Of a DNA stretch of 34,940 bases, positions 7,615-15,836 are shown one piece after another (the stretch's first letter is position 1; every line of letters starts with the position of its first letter). The stretch is from the NCBI GenBank assembly GCA_035546975.1, contig DASZVS010000011.1, forward strand, positions 1 through 34,940, read 5' to 3'. Made by a program: the position numbers and the translations under genes. The notes under the pieces are model-generated. The model did no database searches. It was not told the DNA's origin and worked only from the letters and a program-made list of their open reading frames with translations. Source of the DNA: JARIHC01 sp035546975 (GTDB lineage Bacteria > Patescibacteriota > Saccharimonadia > Saccharimonadales > UBA4665).

Positions 7615-8319
7615 TTAGGGTATACGAATATAGGGGCTTGGCCGGCAGCCGACTTCGGTTGCTTGGGATAAACCAAGCACAAGCGGAACCATCGCCTCGA
7701 AGTTCGCTGCGGCACAATCCGGCTGGAAGCGCTTCATAATGTCTGGGAAAAGGCGCTGCATAACGGCTAGTTTACGTTCACCCCTACTCTCTGTAGCCAC
7801 TTCTAAAGAGTCGCCTCCTAATAGCTGCCGCAGTTCGCCCTCTAAACTGTCTAGGGGCTCCTGCGGTCGGTCTTCAGCCATAAGGCCTACTGAATCTGCC
7901 GCAGCTATGATCCGGCCGTCAGAGGCCCGTTCATCGATATTCATCCGGTAATCAAATGCGCCACTGCCCAATAGCAGATCCCGCGGTCCAACGGTGAAAG
8001 TTTGCTGCACGTAAGTATTCGGCCAAGCAGGAGTCGCAGGTAGCGGTTCAGCCATCACGATGTCGATCGGCGCGCTTGCTACTGCACAATCGTCATCCAG
8101 GTCAAAAAGTTCGAATGGCGCGAAAGTGATAAGCACGCGGCCAGCCCGATGGCGTACCTTGTCGGCAGGCCGTATATCGTAAGTTTCTTCGCCAGAAAGA
8201 ATACTGGTACCGAAGCGGTGTTCGCTGGCCGCGAAAAGTGCCGCGGCGTGGGTGTGCACGGCAATAGCCTGTGGCTCAATCCCGACTCCCTCCGTTGTTC
8301 CGTCTCTGGTTTCTGACAT
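7615..8319 (-). CDS. Orphan acidic protein
   Basis: 234 residues, acidic, soluble; no family recognised. No signal peptide, membrane segment or metal motif. It reads as one or two alpha/beta domains (RVLITFAPFELFDLDDD, AEPLPATPAWPNTYVQQTFTV) and ends in PYIRIP. Own promoter: TTGGAC (8357-8352), 18 bases, TATGCT (8333-8328), eight bases before the ATG, so a probable leaderless message. Lies between ileS and rplU. Style resembles the orphan at 27209-27763 (acidic, similar length, single gene with own promoter) but I see no alignable motif. Confidence 0.7.
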   Translation of the reverse strand: MSETRDGTTEGVGIEPQAIAVHTHAAALFAASEHRFGTSILSGEETYDIRPADKVRHRAGRVLITFAPFELFDLDDDCAVASAPIDIVMAEPLPATPAWPNTYVQQTFTVGPRDLLLGSGAFDYRMNIDERASDGRIIAAADSVGLMAEDRPQEPLDSLEGELRQLLGGDSLEVATESRGERKLAVMQRLFPDIMKRFQPDCAAANFEAMVPLVLGLSQATEVGCRPSPYIRIP

Positions 8320-8391
8320 AAAACAACAGCATACATGAAAGGTTATGGGCAGTCCAATAAATAGACTGGCCTGCCTTAAAATATATGTTTT

Positions 8392-11304
8392 TTAAGCTTT
8401 GGAGAGCTTGATAGTAAGTTCGGCGCCATCGATTTTAACGGTGGTTTCGTAGCCATTTTCAACTGTTTCGCCGAAATTCGTGGCCAGCGTTTCTTGTTTG
8501 ATGGTATCCGTGAGAGTATGGTCCTTTAAAACTGCCTGGAGCTCAGTATCATCGGATTCCAACTGCAGGCTGATGCGGTTGTCTACCTCGAGGCCGGCGT
8601 CTTTGCGGGCTTTTTGGACGTGGCGCACAATTTCGCGCATAAGCCCTTCCGCTTTAAGTTCAGGGGTGATTGTGGTATTAAGCGTCACCTGCTGAGGAGT
8701 TCCGTTTGTAGCAAAGCTTCCCCACATTACTTCTTTCACATTCAGCTCCTCCGCAATGATCGGGCTATAGATCTCCGGTAATTCCGGAATAAGGACACTT
8801 TTTAGAGGTTGGCGGACTTTGACTTTCATCGCTGCTCTTTGGGCTAAGCCTTCAACAATGAAACTGCGAGCCCGAGCCATCTCATCAAGTAGCTGCCGGT
8901 TAATTTCGCCGGCTTTGGGCCAATCGCTGAGATGAACGGATTTCGGTAGATCGGTACCCTCGACCAGCTGTTGCCAGAGGTGGTCAGGCAGGAACGGCGA
9001 GAATGGCGCAAGTAATTGGCAAAGGCGGAGCAGCGTGTAATGCAGTGTGGCGTAGGCCTGGTTCTTATCGGTGTCGTCTTCGCTCTTCCAGAAACGTCGG
9101 CGCGAGCGGCGCACATACCAGTTGGAAGCATCATCGAGGAGGTCTTGTATCGGGCGGGCGGCGCGGTCGAGGCGGTACTCATCCATGGCTTTGGTTACTT
9201 CGCCTATCGCTTCACTAAGCCGGGACAGCATCCACTGGTCGAGAATATTATCGCTGTGAGGCTCTTTGAGCGGTTCTGAGGGCTTGTAGCCATCAACATC
9301 GGCATAGAGCTTATAGAAGCTGAAGATGTTGTTCAGCGTCATAAAAATCTTACGCTGGACGTCGCGCAGGAAATCGGTGCTGAAACGGGTATCCTCACCG
9401 TTCACCAGCGGGCTGGAAGCCATGAAAAAGCGCATACTGTCGACGCCGTACTGGTCGAAAATGTCATCCATCGGCGCGTAGTTTTTCTTGCGCTTAGAGA
9501 GCTTCTCGCCGTCGGCAGCTACGATCCAGCCGCTGCAGATGACGTTCTGGAAAGCCGGCTTATCAAACAGTGCGCTGGCCAGGACATGCAAGGTGTAGAA
9601 CCAACCACGGGTCTGGTCGATAGCCTCGGCGATGAAGTCCGCCGGGAAGCGCTGTTCCCACTGCTCTTTGTTTTCGAACGGATAATGGTCTTGGGCATAC
9701 GGCATGGAGCCGCTTTCGAACCAGCAATCGAAGACTTCGGGGATACGGCGGGCAATTTTGCCAGACTCAGTCTTGATCTCAACATCATCGATGTACGGGC
9801 GGTGCAAATCGGCGATTTTATCGGGATTAACAGCTTTCCGGCGGAGTTCTTCGACGCTGCCTATGACGGTAACTTCGCCGTCGTCGGTCACCCACACCGG
9901 CAACGGTGCGCCCCAGAAGCGGTTACGGCTGATGGCCCAATCGCGCGCGCCGCTCAGCCAGTTGCCGAAGCGGCCTTCTTTAATGTGCTCGGGCACCCAA
10001 TTAATCTTGTTATTATTTTTAACTAAATCGTCTTTGACATCGGTAACTTTTACTAGCCACGAATCGGTGGCGTAGTACAAAAGCGGTGTGTCGCAGCGCC
10101 AGCAGAACGGGTAAGTATGCTTGAACGTCTCGGCGGCATAAACGCGGTTACGGTGCGTGAGATACGCAATGATCGGATCATCGGCCGATTTGAAGAATTT
10201 GCCGGCAAGACTTTCCGGCAAACCCATGTCGGTTTTAATTTTGCCATTATCATCAACGCTCAGGATAACTGGCAAATCATTCTCGCGGCCTAAGCGTAGA
10301 TCATCCTCACCGAAGGCCGGCGCCACGTGCAGTACGCCGGAACCGTCGTCGATGCTGACGAATTCGGCCGGCCAGACTTTGTAGAGATTATCGCGGTTAT
10401 CGTACTGATCGAGGTTAGCGAGATCAAACAGCGGCTCATATGATTTGCCGACCAGGTCGCGGCCGTATAACTCCTTGGTAATGGTGTACGTATCAACATT
10501 GAGTGCTTCTAAGCGGTTGCGGGCCAGAATTACCGTTTCGCTTTGGCCCTCATCGTCACTCAGCTCAACGTAGACATACTCGGCGTCCGGTTTAACGGCG
10601 ATAGCGGCGTTACCCGGCAAACTCCATGGTGTAGTCGTCCAGCCTAATAAGTACGCATCTTCATCCGTTAATTTGAATTTTACGAACAGGCTGGGATCTT
10701 CGACGTTATCTTGGTATCCCTGGTTTAGCTCGAAGTTGCTGAGCGGCGTGGCGCAGCGCGGGCAGTACGGCGCGCTACGGAAATCCTTGTAGACCAGGCC
10801 TTTGTCATAAATCGTCTGAAAGACGTTCCAAACGCTTTCGATGTAGCTTTCATCAAGCGTGGCGTAAGTGTGCTCATAATCGGCCCAGCGGCCCACCCGG
10901 CGGAACATGTTCTCCCAAATGTCTTTGTATTTGAAGACCGACTCGCGGCACTCGGCGTTGAATTTATCGATGCCGTAAGCAACTATATCCTGCTTACCGC
11001 GAAAGCCGTGTTCCTTCTCGATGGCGTATTCCACTGGCAAACCGTGTGTATCCCAACCTACCCGGCGCGGCACGTAGTAGCCCCGCATGGTCTTGTAGCG
11101 CGTGACAGTATCTTTGATGGTAGTTTGCAGCAAGTGGCCGTAGTGCGGTGTGCCATTGGCAAACGGCGGGCCGTCATAAAAACTGAAAACCTCAGCGCCT
11201 TCCCTGTTTTTAAGGCTACGTTCGAAAGTATGGTCAGTTTCCCACTGCTCCAGCAGCTGTTCTTCAATCTCGGCTAAAAAGTGTTTTTTAGGCTGGTTGG
11301 CCAC
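8392..11304 (-). CDS. ileS: Isoleucyl-tRNA synthetase, eukaryote-like type
   Basis: 970 residues. Charges tRNA-Ile. Class I marks: PPFANGTPHYGHL (HIGH box as HYGH), GLPVEYAIEKE, the editing (CP1) domain with TTPWSLPGNAA, WFYTLHVLA, and the KMSKS loop as KLSKRKKNY. The HYGH and KRKKNY forms and the lack of a C-terminal zinc finger point to the second, eukaryote-like bacterial type, which is the form naturally less sensitive to mupirocin (family knowledge). Start is GTG at 11304 with AAGGAG nine bases upstream. A T-box leader precedes it, so expression should rise when tRNA-Ile is uncharged. Confidence 0.96.
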   Translation of the reverse strand: MANQPKKHFLAEIEEQLLEQWETDHTFERSLKNREGAEVFSFYDGPPFANGTPHYGHLLQTTIKDTVTRYKTMRGYYVPRRVGWDTHGLPVEYAIEKEHGFRGKQDIVAYGIDKFNAECRESVFKYKDIWENMFRRVGRWADYEHTYATLDESYIESVWNVFQTIYDKGLVYKDFRSAPYCPRCATPLSNFELNQGYQDNVEDPSLFVKFKLTDEDAYLLGWTTTPWSLPGNAAIAVKPDAEYVYVELSDDEGQSETVILARNRLEALNVDTYTITKELYGRDLVGKSYEPLFDLANLDQYDNRDNLYKVWPAEFVSIDDGSGVLHVAPAFGEDDLRLGRENDLPVILSVDDNGKIKTDMGLPESLAGKFFKSADDPIIAYLTHRNRVYAAETFKHTYPFCWRCDTPLLYYATDSWLVKVTDVKDDLVKNNNKINWVPEHIKEGRFGNWLSGARDWAISRNRFWGAPLPVWVTDDGEVTVIGSVEELRRKAVNPDKIADLHRPYIDDVEIKTESGKIARRIPEVFDCWFESGSMPYAQDHYPFENKEQWEQRFPADFIAEAIDQTRGWFYTLHVLASALFDKPAFQNVICSGWIVAADGEKLSKRKKNYAPMDDIFDQYGVDSMRFFMASSPLVNGEDTRFSTDFLRDVQRKIFMTLNNIFSFYKLYADVDGYKPSEPLKEPHSDNILDQWMLSRLSEAIGEVTKAMDEYRLDRAARPIQDLLDDASNWYVRRSRRRFWKSEDDTDKNQAYATLHYTLLRLCQLLAPFSPFLPDHLWQQLVEGTDLPKSVHLSDWPKAGEINRQLLDEMARARSFIVEGLAQRAAMKVKVRQPLKSVLIPELPEIYSPIIAEELNVKEVMWGSFATNGTPQQVTLNTTITPELKAEGLMREIVRHVQKARKDAGLEVDNRISLQLESDDTELQAVLKDHTLTDTIKQETLATNFGETVENGYETTVKIDGAELTIKLSKA

Positions 11305-11319
11305 GTGTCTTTACTCCTT

Positions 11320-11470
11320 AAAAAATAAAAAGCCCCTTCTCGTAGGAGCTCCTTCTTGGGAACGGTACCATCCTACTTTGGGACTTAATTACGGCTGTTA
11401 CGGGCCTCCCCGGCCGATTCTACTGGGCGCTAACGCTGTTCTTTCGGCTCCTCGCGGTTGATAGCCGCTT
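11320..11470 (-). promoter_or_regulatory. T-box riboswitch of ileS, apparently with ultrashort Stem I
   Basis: Minus strand, 5' to 3': hairpin GCGG-CUAUCAA-CCGC (11468-11454) whose 7-nt loop carries AUC, an Ile codon and candidate specifier; a longer arm closed by GCCGA/UCGGC with an AGUAGAA stretch resembling the Stem II S-turn; the T-box GTAGGATGGTACCGTT (11376-11361); then a terminator AGCTCCT-ACGAGA-AGGGGCT (11350-11331) with a T-rich tail. GTAGGA of the T-box pairs with TCCTAC of the terminator's 5' arm, giving the antiterminator. Normal T-box Stem I is far longer; only actinobacterial ileS leaders are known to me with such a reduced form. Confidence 0.8.
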
Positions 11471-11557
11471 AAAAACGGATTTACTCTTTCAATATATCAT
11501 AGCGCTTCTATAGAGGCTAGGTATTGCATCAACGATATTTTATATTATGATAATTTA

Positions 11558-12013
11558 ATGCAGTACTGGGAAGCTACAAGGAAAATCCGCAATGAGCTCG
11601 AGGAAGAAAATGGAAGAGTTGAGCTTGTCATGTCCATGAACCGCCTTTCCCGGTTCCAAGCAATGCGCTATCTGGTAGCGCTCGATGCCCCCTCATACGC
11701 CCAGGAATTTACATCTAAACGGCTGACCAAACCCGGACAGATCGCCCAAGCGCTTTCTGGTTGGCACTTAGAGCTTTCGGCCGACTGCAGCGAGGTCTAC
11801 AGGGATTTAACCGACTCTGGTAGTATGCGTAGCCGCACATTAGCGAATGCGCACCCGGAATTACTTACCCTCCAGGCAATACGGCGGGGCGTACGGGACA
11901 CCATGCGGCGCGGGTACCGTTTTGCACCTGTCGAGCTATCTGTCCCCTCTCTTCCTTGGCCTGTGTCAGCGGAAGCAATTCGGCAGTGGGCAGCACCTCA
12001 GACTGCCGCGTAA
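11558..12013 (+). CDS. Orphan helical protein
   Basis: 151 residues, strongly helical and basic/acidic mixed (EATRKIRNELEEENGRVELVMSMNRLSRFQAMRYLVAL). No membrane segment, no known motif. The start is set by an AT-rich -10 region (TATGAT at 11546-11551 or GATAAT at 11549-11554), three to six bases before the ATG, so it would be leaderless. It is divergent from the ileS T-box leader and overlaps the 3' end of the thioredoxin-fold gene tail to tail by 16 bases. Confidence 0.65.
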   Translation: MQYWEATRKIRNELEEENGRVELVMSMNRLSRFQAMRYLVALDAPSYAQEFTSKRLTKPGQIAQALSGWHLELSADCSEVYRDLTDSGSMRSRTLANAHPELLTLQAIRRGVRDTMRRGYRFAPVELSVPSLPWPVSAEAIRQWAAPQTAA

Positions 12014-12264
12014 GATGCTACCTCGTCCATAAGCGGCAAGTCGTCGCCTTCCCAGCTCCGCTGGACATAACCGTCATTCTGTACCACGAGAATTGCTGGA
12101 TATTGGACGATATCATATAGAGAAGCCATGGCACTGCCCTCCCGGCTATCTATATTGAGGACTTCTATCCGCTCTTCGCCGTGGCGGCTTCGAAAATCAT
12201 GGATATATTCTTCAACGCGCCGCCCATGCTCTGAGTTGGGCCGGTACAGAAATATAATCTTCAT
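11998..12264 (-). CDS. Thioredoxin-fold protein without CxxC
   Basis: 88 residues. MKIIFLYRPNSEHGRRVEEYIHDF, IEVLNIDSREGSAMASLYDI, then the cis-Pro strand VQYPAILVVQNDGYVQRSW, gives the beta-alpha-beta...beta-beta-alpha order of small thioredoxin/glutaredoxin domains. The active-site position reads RPNSEHG, with no cysteine anywhere in the protein, so it cannot be a dithiol oxidoreductase; a binding or adaptor role is more likely. A TATACG lies eight bases before the ATG. Genes of this kind occur in Patescibacteria as uncharacterised thioredoxin-like proteins. Confidence 0.7.
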   Translation of the reverse strand: MKIIFLYRPNSEHGRRVEEYIHDFRSRHGEERIEVLNIDSREGSAMASLYDIVQYPAILVVQNDGYVQRSWEGDDLPLMDEVASYAAV

Positions 12265-12309
12265 ACCATAAGCGTATAGGTCGGCAAGTATGCGGTCAAG
12301 CGAACGTAA

Positions 12310-12338
12310 TTGTTTTCCCCAAGGAGCACTGCTATAGT
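12310..12338 (+). promoter_or_regulatory. Promoter of the attenuator leader
   Basis: TTGTTT (12310-12315), 17 bases, TGC then TATAGT (12333-12338). Seven bases on is the ATG of a 26-codon leader ORF. Same TGCTATAGT as lepB and parB. Confidence 0.75.
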
Positions 12339-12345
12339 TAATAAT

Positions 12346-12426
12346 ATGTTAATAACCGTGAAGAAGCACCGGAATTTACTCCTCCTCAGTCTTATGGGGT
12401 TGTGCTTCGACATGGTTGAAGCTTAA
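12346..12426 (+). CDS. Leader peptide rich in leucine codons (candidate)
   Basis: 26 codons, ATG to TAA, too short for usual gene callers. The peptide is MLITVKKHRNLLLLSLMGLC followed by FDMVEA. Codons 11-14 are TTA CTC CTC CTC, and CTT and TTG follow, so seven of 26 codons are Leu. It starts seven bases after a good -10, as do the leaderless genes of this window. The stop falls directly behind the 3' arm of the protector hairpin of the attenuator. The layout resembles the E. coli leu operon leader. It may instead be an accidental ORF in a structured RNA. Confidence 0.5.
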   Translation: MLITVKKHRNLLLLSLMGLCFDMVEA

Positions 12427-12490
12427 ACCCGCCTCGTCCGGCGGCTAGCGCAACCCTTCATGTCAGGCTTCAACCAAAGCCTGATTTTTT
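12404..12490 (+). promoter_or_regulatory. Transcription attenuator with alternative hairpins
   Basis: Three mutually exclusive pairings are visible. Protector 1:2, GCTTCGAC (12404-12411) with GTTGAAGC (12415-12422), 8 bp. Antiterminator 2:3, TGGTTGAAGCT (12413-12423) with GGCTTCAACCA (12466-12476), 11 bp. Terminator 3:4, CAGGCTT (12464-12470) with AAGCCTG (12477-12483), loop CAACCA, then six T. A further stem CCGCC/GGCGG (12429-12444) lies between. It sits directly upstream of the gene at 12508. This is the logic of amino-acid operon attenuators; which signal it reads is inference. Confidence 0.65.
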
Positions 12491-12507
12491 AATTTGCAAG
12501 GAAAAAT

Positions 12508-12726
12508 ATGGAACCAAGAACAGTAAACAACCATTTTAATGTTGAATTAATGAAGCGCGGCAGCATTGGGCCCGTGCGCGGTTTCCGGCTGCCCGTGAAC
12601 ATAGCAAGTTTGGATGAAATCGAACGGGTTACCGAGTTGCAACCAATACCTTACGCCGGCGATGAACAGCCGATTATTTATGTCAGGAGAGTAATAAACA
12701 AATTTATGCTTGAAAAACCTGCTTAA
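12508..12726 (+). CDS. Small orphan protein behind the attenuator
   Basis: 72 residues, ATG 12508 with AAGGAAAAAT just upstream. Sequence pattern: MKRGSIGPVRGFRLPVNIASLDEIERVTELQPIPYAGDEQPIIYVRRVIN. No family recognised; no membrane segment or cysteine. It is the only gene that can be reached by read-through of the 12404-12490 attenuator before converging on the DUF1508 gene (four-base tail-to-tail overlap), so it is presumably what the attenuator controls. Confidence 0.6.
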   Translation: MEPRTVNNHFNVELMKRGSIGPVRGFRLPVNIASLDEIERVTELQPIPYAGDEQPIIYVRRVINKFMLEKPA

Positions 12727-12932
12727 TTAGCATTGGGGTCATCTATCATATACCTGTGCGTCACCAAGGGAACCGTACCAAATACATTAGCGATAGCGCG
12801 CTCTACAATTTCTTTGCTATTGAAGGGCTGGCCGCCGATTGCAATTATTCGCCCGTTACCATCTTTGAGATGCCAATACCACTGCTCATCCCTTAAGCTT
12901 TGCCAGTATTCGAATTTCGGCGCAGGTCCCAT
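12723..12932 (-). CDS. DUF1508 (YegP-like) domain protein
   Basis: 69 residues. FEYWQSLRDEQWYWHLKDGNGRIIAIGGQPFNSKEIVERAI matches the DUF1508/YegP pattern of an aromatic strand, W-x-L-K-x-x-NG-x-I-I and a following S/K-rich turn. Members are small beta-sheet proteins, often in tandem; this has one copy. Function unknown. A single-gene unit with convergent overlap to the gene at 12508; nrdJ's terminator lies downstream of the nrdJ gene at 13003, separating it from the RNR unit. Confidence 0.7.
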   Translation of the reverse strand: MGPAPKFEYWQSLRDEQWYWHLKDGNGRIIAIGGQPFNSKEIVERAIANVFGTVPLVTHRYMIDDPNAN

Positions 12933-13002
12933 AGAACATTCCTTACAGATTTATTTAATTGTCAGCGTCTGCCGCCCTGTTCGCGGCGTGCACTCTATAT
13001 TT

Positions 13003-13036
13003 AAGAAAGCCGGAGCAAAACCCCGGCTTTCTTCCT
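13003..13036 (-). terminator. Intrinsic terminator of nrdJ
   Basis: AAGAAAGCCGG (13003-13013) and CCGGCTTTCTT (13023-13033), an 11-bp stem. T-rich sides exist for both strands, but it lies a few bases past the nrdJ stop. Confidence 0.85.
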
Positions 13037-13043
13037 TTGTGGC

Positions 13044-15836
13044 CTAACTACAGCCCGTAGTGGAGCCGCAACTAGTACAGACATAGCAGCTGCCTGAACG
13101 CTGTGTTTGGTTACCGCAATTGAAGCAGAGCGGCGCAGACGCGTCCTTGACCGTTGCCGAGGCATCGGCCGTAGCTACTGCCGGCGCTTCGCTTACCGGC
13201 GGTGAAATCGGCTCTTGGACCTTTTCGGCAACCGGTTCCGGCTTCTTCGGAACTTCTTGGACTGCCGGCGCTTCACTCAAAAGCGTCGTTTGCACATCAG
13301 GCATATCATCTATTGAGGCGAGGCCGAGTTCCAGGCGGTCATCAAAGCTTAGATAGTCCTGGGCCAGCCGGCGGAAGACATAGTCGACCAGACTGGAAGC
13401 CGTGCGGATTTCCGGGTCATCGGTAATGCCACTTGGCGCGAACGTCATGCTGGTGAATGACTTAACATAGTCTTTCAGCGGTACGCCGAACTGCAGGCCA
13501 TGGCTCAAACTAATTGCAAAGGCATCAATGAAGCCTGCCAGAGTTGAACCCTGTTTGCCGAGACTCATGAAGATTTCGCCCGGTTGGCCGTCGTCGTACT
13601 CGCCCACGGTCATATAGGCATGGCTATCGGCAACACGGAAGGAATATGTCTTGCCGGTGCGTACTTTCGGTAGCTCGCGGCGGACAGCACCCTTGACGAT
13701 GAACCTGTCATTGACAGCCTCAACCGCAGTAGCCGGCTCATCTTTTTTGTCGCCTTCTTTCTTGGCCATGGAGAGCGGCTGGGCAACTTTACAGTTGTCG
13801 CGGTAAATGGCGATGGCTTTCAGGCCCATCTTCCACGCGTCGATATGCAACTGCTCAACATCTTCCACGCTGACGTCTTCTGGCATATTCACGGTCTTGC
13901 TGATAGCGCCGGACAGGAATGGTTGGACGGCTGCCATCATTTTGACGTGGCCGAGGTAGTGAATGGAATTGTCGCCCATCGAGCAAGCAAACACTGGCTC
14001 GTGTTCTTTTTTGAGAGCCGGGGCACCGAGAATAGTCTTCTCTTTGTCGATGTAATCAACGATGGCATCGGTCTCTGCCTGGCTATAGCCGAGCGCCTTG
14101 AGCGCTCGCGGTACTGTTTGGTTAACGATATGCATCGTGCCACCGCCAACTAATTTTTTAACTTTAACGAGTCCCAAATCAGGCTCAATACCGGTGGTAT
14201 CGCAGTCCATCATGAGGCCGATAGTGCCAGTCGGGGCCAGCACGCTGGCCTGGCTATTGCGCACGCCATAGAGCTCGCCGAGCTCAACAGCCTCGTCCCA
14301 TGCTGCAGCCGCCGCGCTCAAAAGTTCTTCCGAAACCAAGCTGGCATCAATATTGGAAACTTCACTGCGGTGCATCTTCAGCACGTTCAGCATGCCTTCG
14401 CGGTCCTTGGCAAAACCGGCAAACGGACCGACGCGGCGGGCCATCTTAGCCGAAGTGGCGTAGCTGTGGCCGGTCAAAAGCGCCGTGATGGCAGCTGCCT
14501 GAGCGCGGCCTTCATCGCTGTCGTATGGCAAACCTTGGGCCATCAAAAGGGCGCCAAGGTTGGCATAGCCGATGCCTAATTCGCGGTAGGCCTTAGCGTT
14601 CTTTGTAATGCTTTCTGTGGGATATTCGCTGTAGCCAACCAGAATTTCCTGGGCCGTAAAAATCAGCTCAACCGTATGCCTAAACTCCTGAATGGCGAAG
14701 CTAAAGTCGTCTTCCAGGTATTTAAGGAGGTTAATGCTGGCCAGGTTACAAGCAGAGTTATCCAGGTGCATATATTCACTACATGGATTCGAGCCGTTAA
14801 TGCGGCCGGCGTTCGGCGCCGTGTGCCACTTATTAATCGTGGTATCGAATTGCATGCCCGGATCGGCGCATTCCCACGCAGCTTCGGCAAACTGCCGGAA
14901 CAGGTCGCGGGCCTTTACCTTTTTGACGCTCTTGCCGCTCGTCACGGCACGCAAGTCCCACATGTCGTCGTTTTCAACGGCCTTCATGAACGTATCGGTC
15001 ACACGCACTGAGATATTCGCGTTCTGGTACTGGACGCTAAAGGCGTCCTTGCCGTCCAGGCTCATATCCCAGCCAAGGTTTTGTAGGTCGCGCGCTTTGC
15101 GCTCCTCGATAGCTTTGCTCCAAATGAATTCTTCAACGTCCGGATGGTCAACATTGAGAATAACCATCTTGGCTGCCCGGCGCGTTTTGCCGCCACTCTT
15201 AATAGCTCCAGCCGAAGCGTCTGCCCCGCGCATAAAGCTTAGGGGGCCGGAAGCCGTGCCGGCGCTCTTGCCAAGCGGCTCGACGCTGGAACGGATTGGG
15301 CTGATGTTGATCCCCGAACCGGAACCGCCCTTAAAAATCATTCCTTCTTCAACGTACCAATTCAAAATACTCGGCATAGTGTCCTCGATACCGAGAATAA
15401 AGCAGGCGCTGGCTTGCTGCGCCCGGCTTTTAGCTCCGATATTGAACCACACAGGGCTGTTAAAAGCTGCTCGCTGTGTTGCCAAAATATACTTCAACTC
15501 TTCGCGGAAATCTTCAGCCTCGGTGTTATTTTCGAAATAACCCTCTTGTAAGCCTTGCCGCGTAATCGTATCAACGACGCGGTCGATCAAATGCTTCAGC
15601 GAGCTTTCGCGTTCACGCGTGCCCGGCGTACCGGTGAAGTATTTTTGCGCCACAATATTAATGGCGTTCAATGACCATCCCTCAGGAAAATCGACATCTT
15701 TTTGCTCAAAGACTGCCTTATCGGTCATTGGATTTTTAATGATTGAATCGCGCTTAGACCACTTAAGCTGGTCATACGCCTTGCTTTTCTTGGGAGTAAA
15801 AAGCCGTGCCACCCCCAAGCTGGTTGCTTGTCCCAT
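13044..15836 (-). CDS. nrdJ: Class II (adenosylcobalamin-dependent) ribonucleotide reductase
   Basis: 930 residues. Makes deoxyribonucleotides with a B12-derived radical, no oxygen or separate radical subunit needed. Seen: N-terminal RNR fold (AFNSPVWFNIG, SACFILGIEDTMPSI, GGSGSGINISPIRS), the NGSNPCSEYMHLDNSACNLASINL active-site stretch, PTGTIGLMMDCDTTGIEPD, a TSCS/B12-type domain, and a C-terminal cysteine-rich tail (CFNCG...CYVCTSCGSTTGC) for re-reduction and/or metal binding. No N-terminal ATP-cone is evident. ATG 15836 has a GAGGG site. Preceded by nrdR on the same strand across a 328-base leader region. No cobalamin riboswitch motif was found there. Confidence 0.95.
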   Translation of the reverse strand: MGQATSLGVARLFTPKKSKAYDQLKWSKRDSIIKNPMTDKAVFEQKDVDFPEGWSLNAINIVAQKYFTGTPGTRERESSLKHLIDRVVDTITRQGLQEGYFENNTEAEDFREELKYILATQRAAFNSPVWFNIGAKSRAQQASACFILGIEDTMPSILNWYVEEGMIFKGGSGSGINISPIRSSVEPLGKSAGTASGPLSFMRGADASAGAIKSGGKTRRAAKMVILNVDHPDVEEFIWSKAIEERKARDLQNLGWDMSLDGKDAFSVQYQNANISVRVTDTFMKAVENDDMWDLRAVTSGKSVKKVKARDLFRQFAEAAWECADPGMQFDTTINKWHTAPNAGRINGSNPCSEYMHLDNSACNLASINLLKYLEDDFSFAIQEFRHTVELIFTAQEILVGYSEYPTESITKNAKAYRELGIGYANLGALLMAQGLPYDSDEGRAQAAAITALLTGHSYATSAKMARRVGPFAGFAKDREGMLNVLKMHRSEVSNIDASLVSEELLSAAAAAWDEAVELGELYGVRNSQASVLAPTGTIGLMMDCDTTGIEPDLGLVKVKKLVGGGTMHIVNQTVPRALKALGYSQAETDAIVDYIDKEKTILGAPALKKEHEPVFACSMGDNSIHYLGHVKMMAAVQPFLSGAISKTVNMPEDVSVEDVEQLHIDAWKMGLKAIAIYRDNCKVAQPLSMAKKEGDKKDEPATAVEAVNDRFIVKGAVRRELPKVRTGKTYSFRVADSHAYMTVGEYDDGQPGEIFMSLGKQGSTLAGFIDAFAISLSHGLQFGVPLKDYVKSFTSMTFAPSGITDDPEIRTASSLVDYVFRRLAQDYLSFDDRLELGLASIDDMPDVQTTLLSEAPAVQEVPKKPEPVAEKVQEPISPPVSEAPAVATADASATVKDASAPLCFNCGNQTQRSGSCYVCTSCGSTTGCS

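Noticed and set aside
7545..7715. N-terminal extension of bL21
   Set aside because: bL21 starts at KKAVIQTGGKQY; the extension crosses the rplU promoter and the next gene's end.
14692..15540. 282-codon plus-strand frame within nrdJ
   Set aside because: Antisense shadow of the reductase; no family signal.
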